Below, one piece after another: positions 48,763 through 61,520 of a stretch of 64,000 nt of DNA; positions within the stretch are counted from its first letter, which is position 1; each line of letters begins with the position of its first letter. Origin of the DNA: Liolophura sinensis (Eukaryota; Mollusca; Polyplacophora; Chitonida; Chitonidae); assembly GCF_032854445.1 (NCBI RefSeq), contig NC_088301.1:9608281-9672280 (forward strand), written 5' to 3'. The notes below the pieces were generated by a model that saw only the letters and a program-made list of their open reading frames with translations, did not search any database and was not told where the DNA came from. The translations under genes and the position numbers were made by a program.

Positions 48763-50363
48763 TAAATTGCCCACTGAACCACTAATAATGTTGTTCGCTT
48801 GAAATCAATATTGGTTTGTCGCAGTGCACACTTGTTCAAATCTCTATGGAATATGTTTATAGCACTAAAGCGTCAGTATCCCATAATCTATTCAATCGTC
48901 GATGACTTCGTTAGATTTATTCGTAAACCCTTGAGACGGTCGTACTGTTTTTAAGCATTATATTTAATATGGAGTCTTCAGGGTGGAAAAACTTAATATT
49001 GACAACCTACAATACTTGTATATTTTTCGTGATGGTGTTATAACTCGATAATTATTAAAGTGAACGCAAAGTCTACCACTATGTATACGAAGAAAAAATG
49101 ATATGGTACACAGTTATCACAGAAAAATATGTAAAAAAATTCAATAAAACTTTGAAAGCCCAGGAAATGAAGGTTAGCACTGGGGATATGGCACTGACGG
49201 ACAATTCGCTACGAGTAGCCATGTTGTAGAAGCCCTGGTGATAAGCACGTCAGCATAAAATGTATATGGCCGTTTAGATCTGTCCCCCCCCCCCCACCCC
49301 CCATCCAACGAAATAAATACAGTTGAAATATTTGGGTTTTTTGTTAACTATCCTAACACTGTACAAACGGCTCCCTGAGCGCCGATGCCCCCTTCTTGTC
49401 AGCCCTCACCCCGTGTGGTTGCTAGTTTTTTTAACCAGCTGTCTATATTCGCTATAGGTAAAACCATTTTTTTTAAACAAAGATTGATTTTAGCTATTGA
49501 CACGCAAAGAAAATAAAGTTAAAACACTTTTTCTAAAACACAATATTAAACTGCATAAGCTCAGTTTCGACTGCGAGAAATTGTCTCCAGTGACATCATA
49601 ATTATTCAGAAACAAGTCGCATGCAGGACAATGTGCGTGCGAAGTAATCCATTTTACAATAGCTTCACCAACATGTGGTCACAAGTTAACACAGAATACA
49701 CTACTGTCTCCACGAATAGACGCAGGCTTGTCTAAACCAGTTTGCCGTGAGATCATGCACTACAAGACATAAGATACAATTCATTTATTAAGGTTATATC
49801 ATATTTACACGTGCACAATTTTAAACATGACTGTCTGAAGCAGAGTTCAGAGTGAACTCGATAGCAGCTCAGGTAACTGGTGTCGCTCTCGTTAAAACAT
49901 GTTCAACGCCACCCAGTGTCCAGCATGCCTTTTTTCAATAATTATGACGTCACCCAAAGCAATGAGTTCTTGCCGTCGAAACCGAGCTGATGCGGTATAA
50001 CATTATCTATTAGAAAAAGATTTTTCTAACTTCATTTTCTTTGCAAGAATATGAACTTTCAACATATTCACGTGCTGAGCTTTTGTTGCTACGTGTCACG
50101 TTGTTACTAAGCGCAATCTTGGTAGCGAGTTTTGTGACTGATTTTACAGACAGCTGAATGTAGTCTACTGTCTAAATGAAACAGGCCACAGGAGTTGACC
50201 AAGGGGCTTATTTTTAGAACTGACAAAGACACTGCATAAATCATTCACAATAAACTTTGCAGTAAACCTTAATGTCACAAGGAATTTATGTTTATTCAGG
50301 ATTAAGGTGCCGTACATGGCATTGAATCATGTTAGTAAATAAGCATCAATAAGAAAATGTATT

Positions 50364-50626
50364 TATTTATTTATTTATTTATTTATTTGATTGGCGTTTT
50401 ACGCCGTACTCAAGAATATTTCACTTATACGACGGCGGCCAGCATTATGGTGGGAGGAAACCGGGCAGAGTCCGGGGGAAACCCACGACCATCCGCAGGT
50501 TGCTGAAAGACCTTCCCACGTACAGCCGGAGAGGAAGCCAGCATGAGCTTGACTTGAACTCACATCGACCGCATTGGTGAGAGACTCCTGGGTCATTACG
50601 CTGCGCTAGCGCGCTAACCAACTGAG
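50364..50626 (-). mobile_element. SINE family A, full length with 11-bp target duplication
   Basis: A reversed copy: ATTT tail, GATTGGCGTTTTACGCCGTA, body, and head ending CTAGCGCGCTAACCAACTGA. The flanking duplication GAAAATGTATT is exact at 50353-50363 and 50627-50637. It is among the most intact copies in the window. Confidence 0.96.
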
Positions 50627-50799
50627 GAAAATGTATTACTTGATTGTGTATAAAATAAGGACATTATCTAACAGTGAATTCCCAGGAATCCTATCGGTAT
50701 TGTATAGCTAACAGCATGAGTATAGGATGTTGATCTGTTGATAAGGTGTTATTAATACTGATTATTTGCTGGTTATGGTAATTTCTGTAAAAAAAAAGC

Positions 50800-50920
50800 T
50801 GGGTCTCGTTTCACACAGAACACGTAACGCAACGTTCACGTAACTACCATGGCGACACATTACCTGTAGTGCTGGTCGCCATGGAAGTTACGTTGCATGC
50901 AGTTTGTGAAACGGGCCCCT
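50800..50920. repeat. Long hairpin / foldback element, 120 bp
   Basis: The left arm (50800-50856, with CGTTTCACACAG ... CTACCATGGCGAC) and right arm (50875-50920, GTCGCCATGGAAGTTACGTT ... GTGAAACGGGCCC) are reverse complements with a few mismatches and one gap. The loop is 18 bases. It resembles a small foldback transposon. Confidence 0.8.
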
Positions 50921-51111
50921 GGTCACCCTATTACGTAATATCTGGATGGTAGCAGGAACTGTTATAGTCATATTAGGTATTTCCTTCTGTACATTCCTAA
51001 ATACGTTGTCTGCAATGAATGCTATTTTTGTATTCCCTACAGGGTCCAAATTTGACAGAATATACATGGAAATCTGAGGTATACTGGTGTTCTTCTCCAT
51101 TTTGTTCAGCC

Positions 51112-51312
51112 TTACCCCGGCCCCCGTACTCAAGATTATTTCACTTATACGACGGCGGCAAGCATTACGGTTGGAGGAATCAGGGCAGAGCTCGGGGGGA
51201 AACCCACGACCTACAGCCGGAGTGGAAGCCAACATGAGCTGGATTTGAACTCACAGCGACCACATTGATGGGAGGCTGCTGGGTCATTGCGCTGTGCTGA
51301 CGTGATAACTCC
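51112..51312 (-). mobile_element. SINE family A, reversed, with internal deletion
   Basis: GTACTCAAGATTATTTCACT TATACGACGGCGG ... AACCCACGACC joins directly to TACAGCCGGAGTGGAAGCCA. About 30 bases of body, which include CATCCGCAGGTTGCTG in other copies, are lost. The AAAT tail is missing too. Confidence 0.85.
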
Positions 51313-51456
51313 CTGGGCCAAAGAGGCACCCTTCACTCTCAGGTGTTGACGTGTTTGTGCTTGCTCTGTGTCTTATGTGCTAGGTGTTATATTTTTGTCA
51401 AGGTATGTTTGGTAGATTTTTGTCCTAGGTATAAACTTCATAGTTCTGCACCAGAC

Positions 51457-51786
51457 CCCCTTGGGCTGACTAATGGTTAGGGCGTCCTCTTCGAAGACAG
51501 GAGACCTGGAATCAAATCCGGTCAGGCCATACCAAATTCTTTAAAATGGCACTTTTTAAAACTCGCCTGACTACCTTGCTGGGAGCTCAGTAGGTTAGAA
51601 AAAGGAAACAGGCCTGGTTGACCTTTTGTCAGTACAATGTGACTGAGTAGTGTGTCGTGTCTGGTGTCTTCTTCATGATATTTCAGTGGCGGCAGCACTT
51701 TGGCGACATAAACTCGCTCTGTCACAAGAAGACATCATATATGTCAACACCTAATCACTCCTAATGATTCCTCGTCGTCATGTGGA
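51457..51786 (+). mobile_element. SINE family C
   Basis: The head is GGCTGACTAATGGTTAGGGC G with a B-box-like GAATCAAATCC. The body is GTGACTGAGTAGTGTGTCGT GTCTGGTGTC, TTTCAGTGGCGGCAGCACTT TGGCGACATA. The 3' end is TGATTCCTCGTCGTCATGTG, where it is truncated before the usual CGTTAAAC. Confidence 0.8.
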
Positions 51787-52892
51787 AATGTTTACATCTG
51801 CAACATCGACTGGGCCGCTTTGCGTCATACTTTTCTCAAGCACTGGGTAGCCCTGGGAAAAAAAATTCTTTTTGTTCTCCTTGTCTATGGCAGGACGATG
51901 ATGTAGTGGAATACAAGTTGTGGCGAAAACGTAAGCTAGCTATCTCTAGAGCTGAAAAAGAAATCTATGTCAGGCTTCACGATCATTAGCTCGGACTTTG
52001 TTACATGTATTACATTGAAGGATGTGGATAAACGGTCCATATCTAAAGTAAGCTAAAGAAAGTTCGGAGAGACTCTTCAGAAAGCTGTAGGCAATATCAA
52101 GTGGATAAAGAACCTTCCTGGAGATTTGATAACTGTCGAGTTTTCGAGAAGTTTTAAAATGACGCTGCTGTTATGTACTATAGTTGCGTCAATTCGGTGA
52201 AGCCTTTGCTTTTTACAATGGACATCTGAGAAGCAATACAGCGACTAACGTACTTACAAATACACCAACCTAGTCTCACAACTGCCCTTTTAAGTCTCAT
52301 AGTGATCTTGGGGATTATTCATTGGATTGCAGTGGATGTAGAAAGGGGCTAGATAAAGTAGGCTCTCCGTAAGGCTGGTGGTGATCAAATGGAGAGATAA
52401 ATGACAAGAGATAAAACTTCGTCTCTATTTGTTTTACCCTGCTTCAAGTCTTAGTCCCTTCCTGTTGATGTCACTCTAGGATATGATCTGTTTTCAGATA
52501 AAACCATATATTCAGCTGATATTAAGTTGTTTCCGTTGTCCGCGCATGGGTCATGAGGCAATCGAGTGCTCGTTGTGGGGAGATGAAAAATATGATGACT
52601 GTCTTAATGTCTTAAGGCCAGAACGTTATCGTTCAGCTGTGTACGCATGATACTCGATACGTAAGGAACCAAACAGAATCCAGTCATGCTAATATTTGAA
52701 AATTGTTCAGAAGTATTCATAGTTTATGGCGGTATGTGCGATTTGTGTAGAATCCTCACCTCGTGTAGAGTTTTCTCGTGAATTAATAACTCATCCCTTT
52801 ACAGAGTAGACCTATACATTTACTGTAATAGCGCAGACATTTCATAACAGATGAACGCCAGCTTGACCTTTGTCTTGGCTTTGGACGGTGAT
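51787..52892. other. Unassigned stretch
   Basis: No recognised gene or repeat up to the edge of the 74-bp satellite. Confidence 0.5.
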
Positions 52893-54213
52893 CCACATAT
52901 ATTCCACATATAAAATATGGATGAAATGAATCAGCTGGCGGGGACAGCGACAGTTTAGTGCTATGCTCATTGGTATTCCACATACAAAATATGGATGAAA
53001 TGAATCAGCTGGCAGGGACAGCGACAGTTTAGTGCTATGATAAGCGATATTCCGCATATAAAATATGGATGAAATGAATCAGCTGGCGGGGACAGCGACA
53101 GTTTAGTGCTAGGCTCAGCGATATTCCACATATAAAATATGGATGAAATGAATCAACTGGCGGGGACAGCGACAGTTTAGTGCTATGATAAGCGATATTC
53201 CGCATATAAAATATGGATGAAATGAATCAGCTGGCGGGGACAGCGACAGTTTAGTGCTATGCTCATTGGTATTCCACATATAAAATATGGATGAAATGAA
53301 TCAGCTGGCAGGGACAGCGACAGTTTAGTGCTATGCTCAGCGATATTCCACATATAAAATATGGATGAAATGAATCAGCTGGCGGGGACAGCGACAGTTT
53401 AGTGCTATGCTCAGCGATATTCCACATATAAAATATGGATGAAATGAATTAGCTGGCGGGGACAGCGACAGTTTAGTGCTATGCTCAGCGATATTCCACA
53501 TATAAAATATGGATGAAATGAATTAGCTGGCGGGGACAGCGACAGTTTAGTGCTATGCTCAGCGATATTCCACATATAAAATATGGATGAAATGAATCAG
53601 CTGGCGGGGACAGCGACAGTTTAGTGCTATGCTCAGCGATATTCCACATATAAAATATGGATGAAATGAATTAGCTGGCGGGGACAGCGACAGTTTAGTG
53701 CTATGCTCAGCGATATTCCACATATAAAATATGGATGAAATGAATCAGCTGGCGGGGACAGCGACAGTTTAGTGCTATGCTCAGCGATATTCCACATATA
53801 AAATATGGATGAAATGAATCAGCTGGCGGGGACAGCGACAGTTTAGTGCTATGCTCAGCGATATTCCACATATAAAATATGGATGAAATGAATCAGCTGG
53901 CGGGGACAGCGACAGTTTAGTGCTATGCTCAGCGATATTCCACATATAAAATATGGATGAAATGAATCAGCTGGCGGGGACAGCGACAGTTTAGTGCTAT
54001 GCTCAGCGATATTCCACATATAAAATATGGATGAAATGAATCAGCTGGCGGGGACAGCGACAGTTTAGTGCTATGCTCAGCGATATTCCACATATAAAAT
54101 ATGGATGAAATGAATCAGCTGGCGGGGACAGCGACAGTTTAGTGCTATGCTCAGCGATATTCCACATATAAAATATGGATGAAATGAATCAGCTGGCGGG
54201 GACAGCAACAGTT
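52893..54213. repeat. 74-bp satellite array, 18 copies
   Basis: Copy starts fall every 74 bp from 52893 (second copy 52967, third 53041, last 54151). The unit includes GATATTCCACATATAAAATA TGGATGAAATGAATCAGCTG GCGGGGACAGCGACAGTTTA. Copies 12 to 17 look identical. Copies 1-6 carry variants (TCATTGGT or TAAGCG starts, CCGCAT, GGCAGGG). Copies 8, 9 and 11 share GAATTAGC. The last copy decays at ACAGCAACAG. 74 is not a multiple of 3, and the - strand frames inside (52783-53057) are not genes. Confidence 0.97.
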
Positions 54214-57200
54214 CAAATGAATTAACCAGTAAGTTTCCCTGACTTTGAAACTAAATGCGAAACGTAGACAATCAGGCGCCAGAAAGCATGTCAGATTTTG
54301 AGATCACTAAGGCCCTACTTTTACTCTACAGAGTAATGATTTTCCGTTTCATCATATATATTTATATATATGCTTATTTGGAAATATAACAGATGATCTC
54401 ACCGACAAAGCGGACGACTCCTTCATTCTAATGGGTGCCAGTATGAGAGTTTTAACATCGAACTGGTTTGTCGTTATAATGTTAAAAAAGAAGTCTACTG
54501 TATCATGTAACTTGTCAAAGATGTTAGGCAACCTTTGCTTTAAAGGGATTAATTAACTTCACAAAGTTCACTTCCACAATTTTCTCCACTGTTCGTCCCA
54601 AAACATCAATATCTTTAACGATGTATACTTTTTTAACATTGCAATTTCAGTGACATTTTATTTAAATCACATGCAGTTAGTTACGTCAAATTCTATTCCA
54701 ATTGTAATGCGATTTCACTGAAAACATTAAAATATTTTAGTATGTAATGAAGCACAATTAAAAAAACCCAGTAGTAATCGCCGTGTGAAAACGCAATTGA
54801 GCACATTTCAAATGTCTGTAGGGCATGAAGATTTACAAAGAATTTTTCGAGCCTTTTTACTCCGTTTTCGGTGTTTTATCGTATGGGTTAACTTAAACTG
54901 ATATTTTCCAGTTGTAAAATTATCCTCTTCATTGTCCACTTCCTGAAAAGTGACTTTTGTTGGATCTGAACCTTGGTCGCAACATTTACTACCATGATAA
55001 AAAGAGGATATCCACCTGTCAAAATATCATGTATTGGGCAGTCATTAGAATGTTACTAACAATTAAAGTACAGTAAAGTGCAAATTTCAATACAAAGATA
55101 TTATTGGAGTCTACACCTCAATCAATGTAAATCTGCCTAAGAATGGACTTGACCCTGAGCGGTGTCTGTTCAGAAAACGGAGTACAAATGACGTATGTCG
55201 AATGGCGTGAAAGCGGATACCTCCAAACCCAGCAAAATCCTTTACAGTGAATGACGGTAAATATGACTGCTCTCAAGTGGACTTGAGTAAATGACTTCGA
55301 GCTTCACAGTACCGTCGCTCATATTTATAAACTGACGTAAAAAAATTCTAGATGGTTTGATCGTAAATATGTTTACAATACCAATACATATTCCAGAATG
55401 TATACTCTATGTACACTAACATTAAACTCATCAATACCAAAGTGTCGAGAAAGCTCTACTGAAGTACAGCGCAGGCTATCACTTACACAGAGGGGAAAAT
55501 GCAGATCAGACACTGACTCAAGAACACATAAAAAATATAATTCAATATTTAAAGACGGGGTTCGTAACAACAGTGTTTACAAAGCCTTAGAAATAAATAT
55601 ATGGCTATATTAAGCTGCGAACTTAAGTGAATGAATGATAATGGCTTAACGCCATATAGGCAATATTCCAGCCATATCGTGGCCAGAACAGGTTTAAAAC
55701 AAGAAACTGTGAATGGTGTTACGGTAGACAAAACAGCAATAGAAAACAGACTCAGTGACTCAATATTACAATGTAAACAATGCTTTATATATAAAATGAG
55801 ACATACAGTTTTACAGACAGTTCAACAACAACAACATACACATCAGTATTACCGGTCTTTACAAGTTTTCAGTTCACCTTTGCATCCCAAGGAATGTATT
55901 CCAGGAAATCCAATGTAAAGACCATGGGATAAACACACAATTCACACAAGTCACAAATTGTCCTAGACAGGTACTTCGCCAGGTTAGCGAACACGAACAC
56001 AGTACACAGGTTACACAGAACTGGAACAGTCAAGCCTTTGAATGACGTCACACCCGCAGAGCACAACACAGGGTAAATACAGGCATGGAGGTATAATCCA
56101 CTTCAGATCAGTCACAGCTCCCGCAGAAGCTCACAAACGAGCCGTTCAGAGACGTAGAGTAATGTCACCTTGTGGCAGAACGAACGTCCTTTGCAAAACT
56201 GAAAACTTCAGTTTAGAGTCCTTGACGACCTTGTCGGTCAGGTGAGGTCAGCGTGTTAAACAAATTACACAGTCCACACTGTATAATCATAATCAAGATC
56301 CGAACACCAATAAACGTGACTTCCGCAGAAATTCACATAAACCAGACATCAGTACTACTGTGGTACACAAACGGTGCCGGCATAAAAAACTGTCCTCCCA
56401 AATGAAACTGGCATCACCAGCTCATATCAAAATAATGGACTCGATACGACAGCGTCTCACACTCTCCTGGCTCCCAGTGGATGCAGCAAAAATACCTCCA
56501 CTCTGCACAGAAAACACGGCTTATATACGGTCCAGGTGGATTCAACTATTCTTAGACACAGAATTAACAGCCAATGAACAGCCAGTTAAATAAACAGAGC
56601 ATTGAACACGGTGCTTTCGGCCAGGTTCGCGCTGTACATATATAACAGGGCCTGTTATGCTTATAACATATAACACCAAGGTCCGCAGACTAACAGTACA
56701 TGAAAACATTAAATAGTCATACATAACAATGGTTTTCAACATAATGAGTACAACCAAAATTACCTTACGTTGACGACCAGCTTAACACACTAAGCTGACT
56801 GCTGACCGCTGTCCTTTGAGAGACATATTCTTGAGAACCTCGTTTGAACGCCAGTCAAATGAATAACTAAACTCTTATCCAGCGTTTACGAGATTAATTT
56901 ATTGCAAATGAGCACATTGTAAAGGACGGCCATATCTCACAGCTTTAAAAAAAATAAAGCAGACATTTTAGCAAAAAATCGATATCGTTTGCTATTCTTT
57001 TAAAAAAGCCCAAATAATTACCTTCACTAAATATCAAACTCGTCTGTGCATGTGTTTTTTAAAGAAAAAACGGTAATAAAGGTTCTGTAATTAATAAAAC
57101 GGGTCGTAATATTTTTTTTTTTTTAAATCTTAAAAAATCATTTTATCACTATAAACAGTACAGGTACAGGAAACGTGAGCCATTCTTGGTTAATACGGAA

Positions 57201-57439
57201 GATTTGACTTTGCGAGCGAATATGGATTTTTACCAAGAATTTTAAGAACACATATTTCAGTTGTTTGACAACAAAGTTCACATGACCTACTTTTATGGTC
57301 AAATAAGCGTCGAAAATATGTGCGTATAAGTCAATATTACGTAGAGCTAGAATGGGTGGGATGTAGTAAGCGTAAAAGCATGTGACAACTTGACCAAACA
57401 GGGTTTACTAAATGGTAAAAAAACACAACGTGACTTTAT
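54214..57439. other. Gene-poor stretch
   Basis: Several frames of 60-95 codons cluster at 55370-56600, but none has a recognised domain. Around 55640-55690 the sequence GGCAATATTCCAGCCATATC GTGGCC resembles a dispersed repeat motif. No gene is supported. Confidence 0.4.
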
Positions 57440-57605
57440 TAATGTTTATTTGATTTCTTTCATCGATGTTTAACGCCGTACTCAAGAATATTTGACGTCG
57501 GCCAGCATTAAAACCCACGACCACCCCTAGGTTGGTGAGGAGCGGAAGCATAAGCTGGATTTGAACTCACGACGATCGCATTTGTGAGAATCTCTTGGCT
57601 AACAC
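57440..57605 (-). mobile_element. SINE family A, reversed, degenerate
   Basis: GTTTAACGCCGTACTCAAGA ATATTTGACG, AACCCACGACCACC, AAGCTGGATTTGAACTCACG and GCTAACACGTTAATC retain the order of the family with large gaps. Confidence 0.75.
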
Positions 57606-60261
57606 GTTAATCATTTTATGTACACTATGCATTTATTTCGTAGCACAAAATTTAAAGCCTGAGGGTCGGTTATTTGTTTCAGTCTGCCTCTTCAGCGTTC
57701 GGCCTGACAGTGATGGGTCACGCGGAACTGTCATTTTTGTTCAAAAGGCGTTACAAGGTAGCATCCCACTCGTGCTTTGTGGATCTTGTGCCGTTGCTCT
57801 TGTCAGAATGGGTCATAACGTTTAGGAAGCAACAGGGAAGTTTCGAGTTCGAACTCTTTTAGCGCTAAAGGTTAAAAAAAAGTCCTATTGTAGGCTACAT
57901 GTATCATATGACCTGTCAGAAATGTTAGGCAACTACTTATGATTAATTAGACTCAAAACTTCCGTATTCTAAGTTAAAAATCAATTCGAAGAAACGAATA
58001 GGCTAACGGATATACCACATGACGAGATTAGACATTAGTTGGTCTCTAAAACATCCCGCAAACTTCACATCCGGACACATATATTCACGAAGGCAACATA
58101 TATTCTTCAAACCCCCATCCATCAGTTTGCTTTTCATGAATTATGCATGAATAGTTACTTGTGTATTTTTCCGACCACTGTCTTCTACACGTAGCGTACA
58201 ACATTCTGTGGGGGATATTGATGGCCATACGAGAGAAATCACCATTTAAAATGACGAACCTATCAGGTTTTATCGACATGTGTTACCACTTAAGACAAGA
58301 AATCCAGGTTTCTACCAGCTTAATGGCAATGATTGCTTTACTGAATAATCTGATACGCGAAATTAAAACTTATAACCCAATGAGATAGCCGGCCTATCGA
58401 GGACCTGTAGTAAAACCTCTGAGGCATGTTTTAGGCATTCGACTTAATAATCAGTGCCGTGAGTGCGTGAAATTAAATATGGACTAATCTTACGCCTTGG
58501 TCATCGGGTGCACGGTGAATTGCCCGCCAGCAGGAGTGTATTATTTGTATATTATTCGTGTGACGTTCAGATCGATGCTGAACGACCTTACTAATCAAAA
58601 TATAGATATGAAATCTACTTTATACTTTTTAATTCATAGATTAATATATACATATATATATCCATGAAAGATCTGAAGTTACAAACAAACTGCGGAACCA
58701 GGTCATTTAATAAACGAAACGTGATCTCTTCTAACTGGGAAGCTTGGGTTTTTACAAGGTCTGATTAAATTTTGTGGACATTAATGCTGTTTGGCACATA
58801 TGGACGGTATAGTGTAACAGTGTTCTTGCCTTGGGTTTAATATAGCATAACTTCATATTACATGACTGATAAATCCTTCAAACTTATCAAAGCCTCCCTG
58901 TTACGTATTAAACGTCCATAATAGCCTTTAATTATAGACATACAGTATATTATCCCTGACTCGGATTTCAAAGCTATGTAAACCTCCTTTAATGTGAAGG
59001 TGCGGAACAACACATTCAAATAAGCCAGTATCATGTTTGTGACAAGCCTCGAGGGAACATTCTTTGTCTCAGTTTGATGACGTCATCGTAAATAATAAGA
59101 TGTATTCTGCCTTTAAAAGCAACAGACATAATAACAAATGAGCTTGATTAGGGCTGCCTATGTAATTATCCTTGCCAACGAGTTGCGTTCCCCAGGGGAG
59201 ACTGAGGTTTTGCTTTGTCGCAACTTTAGATGAAAAAATCTATAATAACTCATTTTTTCTTTTTGGCAGACATAATACACCTTCAATGAAATATGTGTTA
59301 TTTAAGGTAAGCTTACACAAGCAAGGTCTAATTTAAATGAGGACTTTTAACATTTATGGTAGACTTTTTATTTAAAGTTACACCATTATTTCCATCCGCG
59401 ATAATCCATAAAGACAGGTTTTATGAAATTCAAACAGTTTTCAAATGCAAAGTCAGTTTAACGCAATTTGAATAAAAAATGTTTCTCAACTGGAAAACAG
59501 CCACCTAAGTCTATGATAGCTAAGATGTGTATTAAATTTTGTTGAAAAGAACTGGCGTGCAGACAAGCAGCTAAAATTATTCGTCAGAATGCAACTCGTG
59601 CAACTGCCAATATGGAGTCGAATTGTGTATTGCCATCTAACCTGGTAAAACATACATACATTTCTGTACTGATGACCGATGCACACGCTGTATCTTTTAT
59701 TCAACATATCTAAGCACTCACTGTGTTAACATTTTGATCGCTTCGACAGTCATTAGTTTCTTGTTTCCAAGGTAGCATTTCAACAGAAACTTTAAAATGC
59801 TGACACATTCAGTGAAGGAAGATTTAACGACATGGTAATGTTCGAACTTTATTGAGAACCTTAAAAAAATATCCCAAGGGCATAAAGATCTACAAAACAT
59901 TTCTCAAAGGCTTTGTTTTATACAAACTAATGTTATTTCGTAGGAGTATTTAACCGGCTATTTACAAAGCTGTGAAGTTATCTGCCTAATTAAATTAGCT
60001 CCCAGTTACTTTCTCGGGATAAGCTGATAGCTGTTAATAATCCCATTAGCCTTGGGGATCAGGTTGCCAAGGACATGTGTTCTTTGTTCAACGTATTTAA
60101 AGAGAAACACGTAAGGTAAACAACGAGAGTTACACAATTTTGAAACTATGTCAGAATGTAATATGATAAAGAAAATACAAGATGGTAAAGAAACAATAAA
60201 ACAGAAAACAAGTGAAAAGTAAAGAAAATAAGGAACTGCAGATGGAGAGATATGATGTATG
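57606..60261. other. Gene-poor stretch
   Basis: 57872-57955 and 54484-54560 share a short diverged motif (GTTAGGCAAC ... GATTAATT), perhaps an old SINE. A TA-rich patch lies at about 58645-58662. No gene is seen. Confidence 0.45.
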
Positions 60262-60617
60262 AGTGAGCGAGTGCTTGGGCTGTAACGTCGTACTTAACAA
60301 TTTTTCAGTCATATGACGACGAAGGAGTCCTTAGAGTGTATGTAATGTGCCTGCGTGTTGCAGGATGGATTTCCACCGCTCTTTTATCTAGTGCTGCTTC
60401 ATTAAAACGTCTTGCCAAAGGCAAGTGAGCCACCTCACACGAGCGATTATACTGATACGGGTCAACCAGTTGTTGCAGTATCCCCTTAATGCTGAACACC
60501 AAGCAAGGAAGTACAACTCCCAATTTTAAGGTCTTAGGTGTGACCCGAACCAGGATTGACCCTGGATCTACAGCTACCCGAAGCGGACGCTCTATCAACT
60601 GTGCTATAGGGGCCAGT
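60262..60617 (-). mobile_element. SINE family B, reversed
   Basis: It is the reverse of 12314-12662: tail (GTAACGTCGTACTTAACAAT TTTTCAGTCATATGACGACG), body (GGATTTCCACCGCTCTTTTA, ATACTGATACGGGTCAACCA) and head (CAACTGTGCTATAGGGGCC). No clean target duplication was found. It sits directly beside a copy of dispersed repeat family 2. Confidence 0.9.
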
Positions 60618-60630
60618 TCATTGATATATG

Positions 60631-60711
60631 AAAACAGGGGAATTGGCCTTGCGATTATTGACCTGGAACGTCCACCTTGGTTGACGACTACTATATGAAT
60701 GTGTGTTTAGG
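60631..60711 (+). repeat. Dispersed repeat family 2, copy 3 (partial)
   Basis: GGAATTGGCCTTGCGATTAT TGACCTGGAACGTCCACCTT GGTTGACGACTACTATATGA matches the core at 16513-16575 and 28912-28975. The left part is missing where the SINE lies. Confidence 0.65.
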
Positions 60712-60957
60712 TTTGAACAATTGCCAACAAAACACAGATTGTAGATGTGAAACATCAATTGACGAAAATATCCCTTTGGCCAGAAAAATGTGTGATGATA
60801 AACTGTTTCAAATTCAACAGTCGTTGTATATCGTTCTATTACGAAAATATTATTAACAACGTTTAGCAAATTTTTGACAATTGGTCTTCAATATTGATAA
60901 GATTGTGCAAAGGCTCCACGAACGGCGTTATCACTTGAAACCTGTCTCAAATTCCCT

Positions 60958-61175
60958 CGGGGCCTCCGTGGAATGTTGGTTAGCGTGCTGGCTTAGCGCA
61001 ATGACGGATACGATCGCTCTGAGTTCTAGTTCAGTTTACACTATATTTCTCTCCGGTAATACGTGTGAAGGTCTGGCATCCTATGGATGGTCGTGGGTTT
61101 ATACCCACTTTAAAGCTGGCCCAACGGAAGGGCGTAAAACTGCAATCAAACAAATAAATAAAAATCTTATTTATC
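60958..61175 (+). mobile_element. SINE related to family A
   Basis: The head is GTGGAATGTTGGTTAGCGTG CTGGCTTAGCGCAATGACG with a B-box-like GAGTTCTAGTTC. The body is CTCTCCGGTAATACGTGTGA AGGTCTGGC, GGATGGTCGTGGGTTTATAC. The tail is GGCGTAAAACTGCAATCAAA CAAATAAATAAA. It differs from family A in the middle, so it may be a separate subfamily. Confidence 0.7.
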
Positions 61176-61324
61176 TGCTCAATATTATTTCGGTTATATC
61201 ACGATTGAAGTTTTTTGTTAATGCAATTTCAGAGCTACAGTATTTATAGATCAAACCCACTGAAGTATAATACAAAAAACATCAGCCATGCATTATACTG
61301 ACAACGGATGATAAGGTAGCTGCA

Positions 61325-61520
61325 CTTTATCCTGTATGGCATCCACCATCGCCGAGTGACCTAGGTGCTTGCTTTTTAACGACCAGAGACGTTGGTTCAG
61401 CTCCCGTAGGAAACATTCATTATTTCCTTTATTTCAAAGTTGTCTAGACCATGGTGACAGTAAGCGGTCGACGGTGTCCTCTTGTGTCATCTCCGACAAT
61501 CACCACGGGAAAATGCTTGT
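61325..61520 (+). mobile_element. SINE family D, 5' part
   Basis: A tRNA-like head (GCCGAGTGACCTAGGTGCTT GC, B-box-like GGTTCAGCTCC) is followed by GACCATGGTGACAGTAAGCG GTCGACGGTGTCCTC, which matches the start of 25745-26033. The 3' half is absent. Confidence 0.5.

Larger units (their letters stand above)
44172..50352. other. Gene-poor stretch
   Basis: It holds a SINE scrap (45413-45455), an AAC microsatellite (about 47930-47950), a 60-bp tandem repeat (48604-48762) and a C-rich run (49284-49302). A - strand frame at 45005-45226 has an exon-like stretch but no recognised domain. The 108-codon frame at 47072-47398 is in AT-rich DNA and is probably chance. Confidence 0.45.

Noticed and set aside
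52893-54213. CRISPR-like regular repeats
   Set aside because: The repeats are contiguous 74-bp units with no unique spacers, and the DNA is clearly animal.
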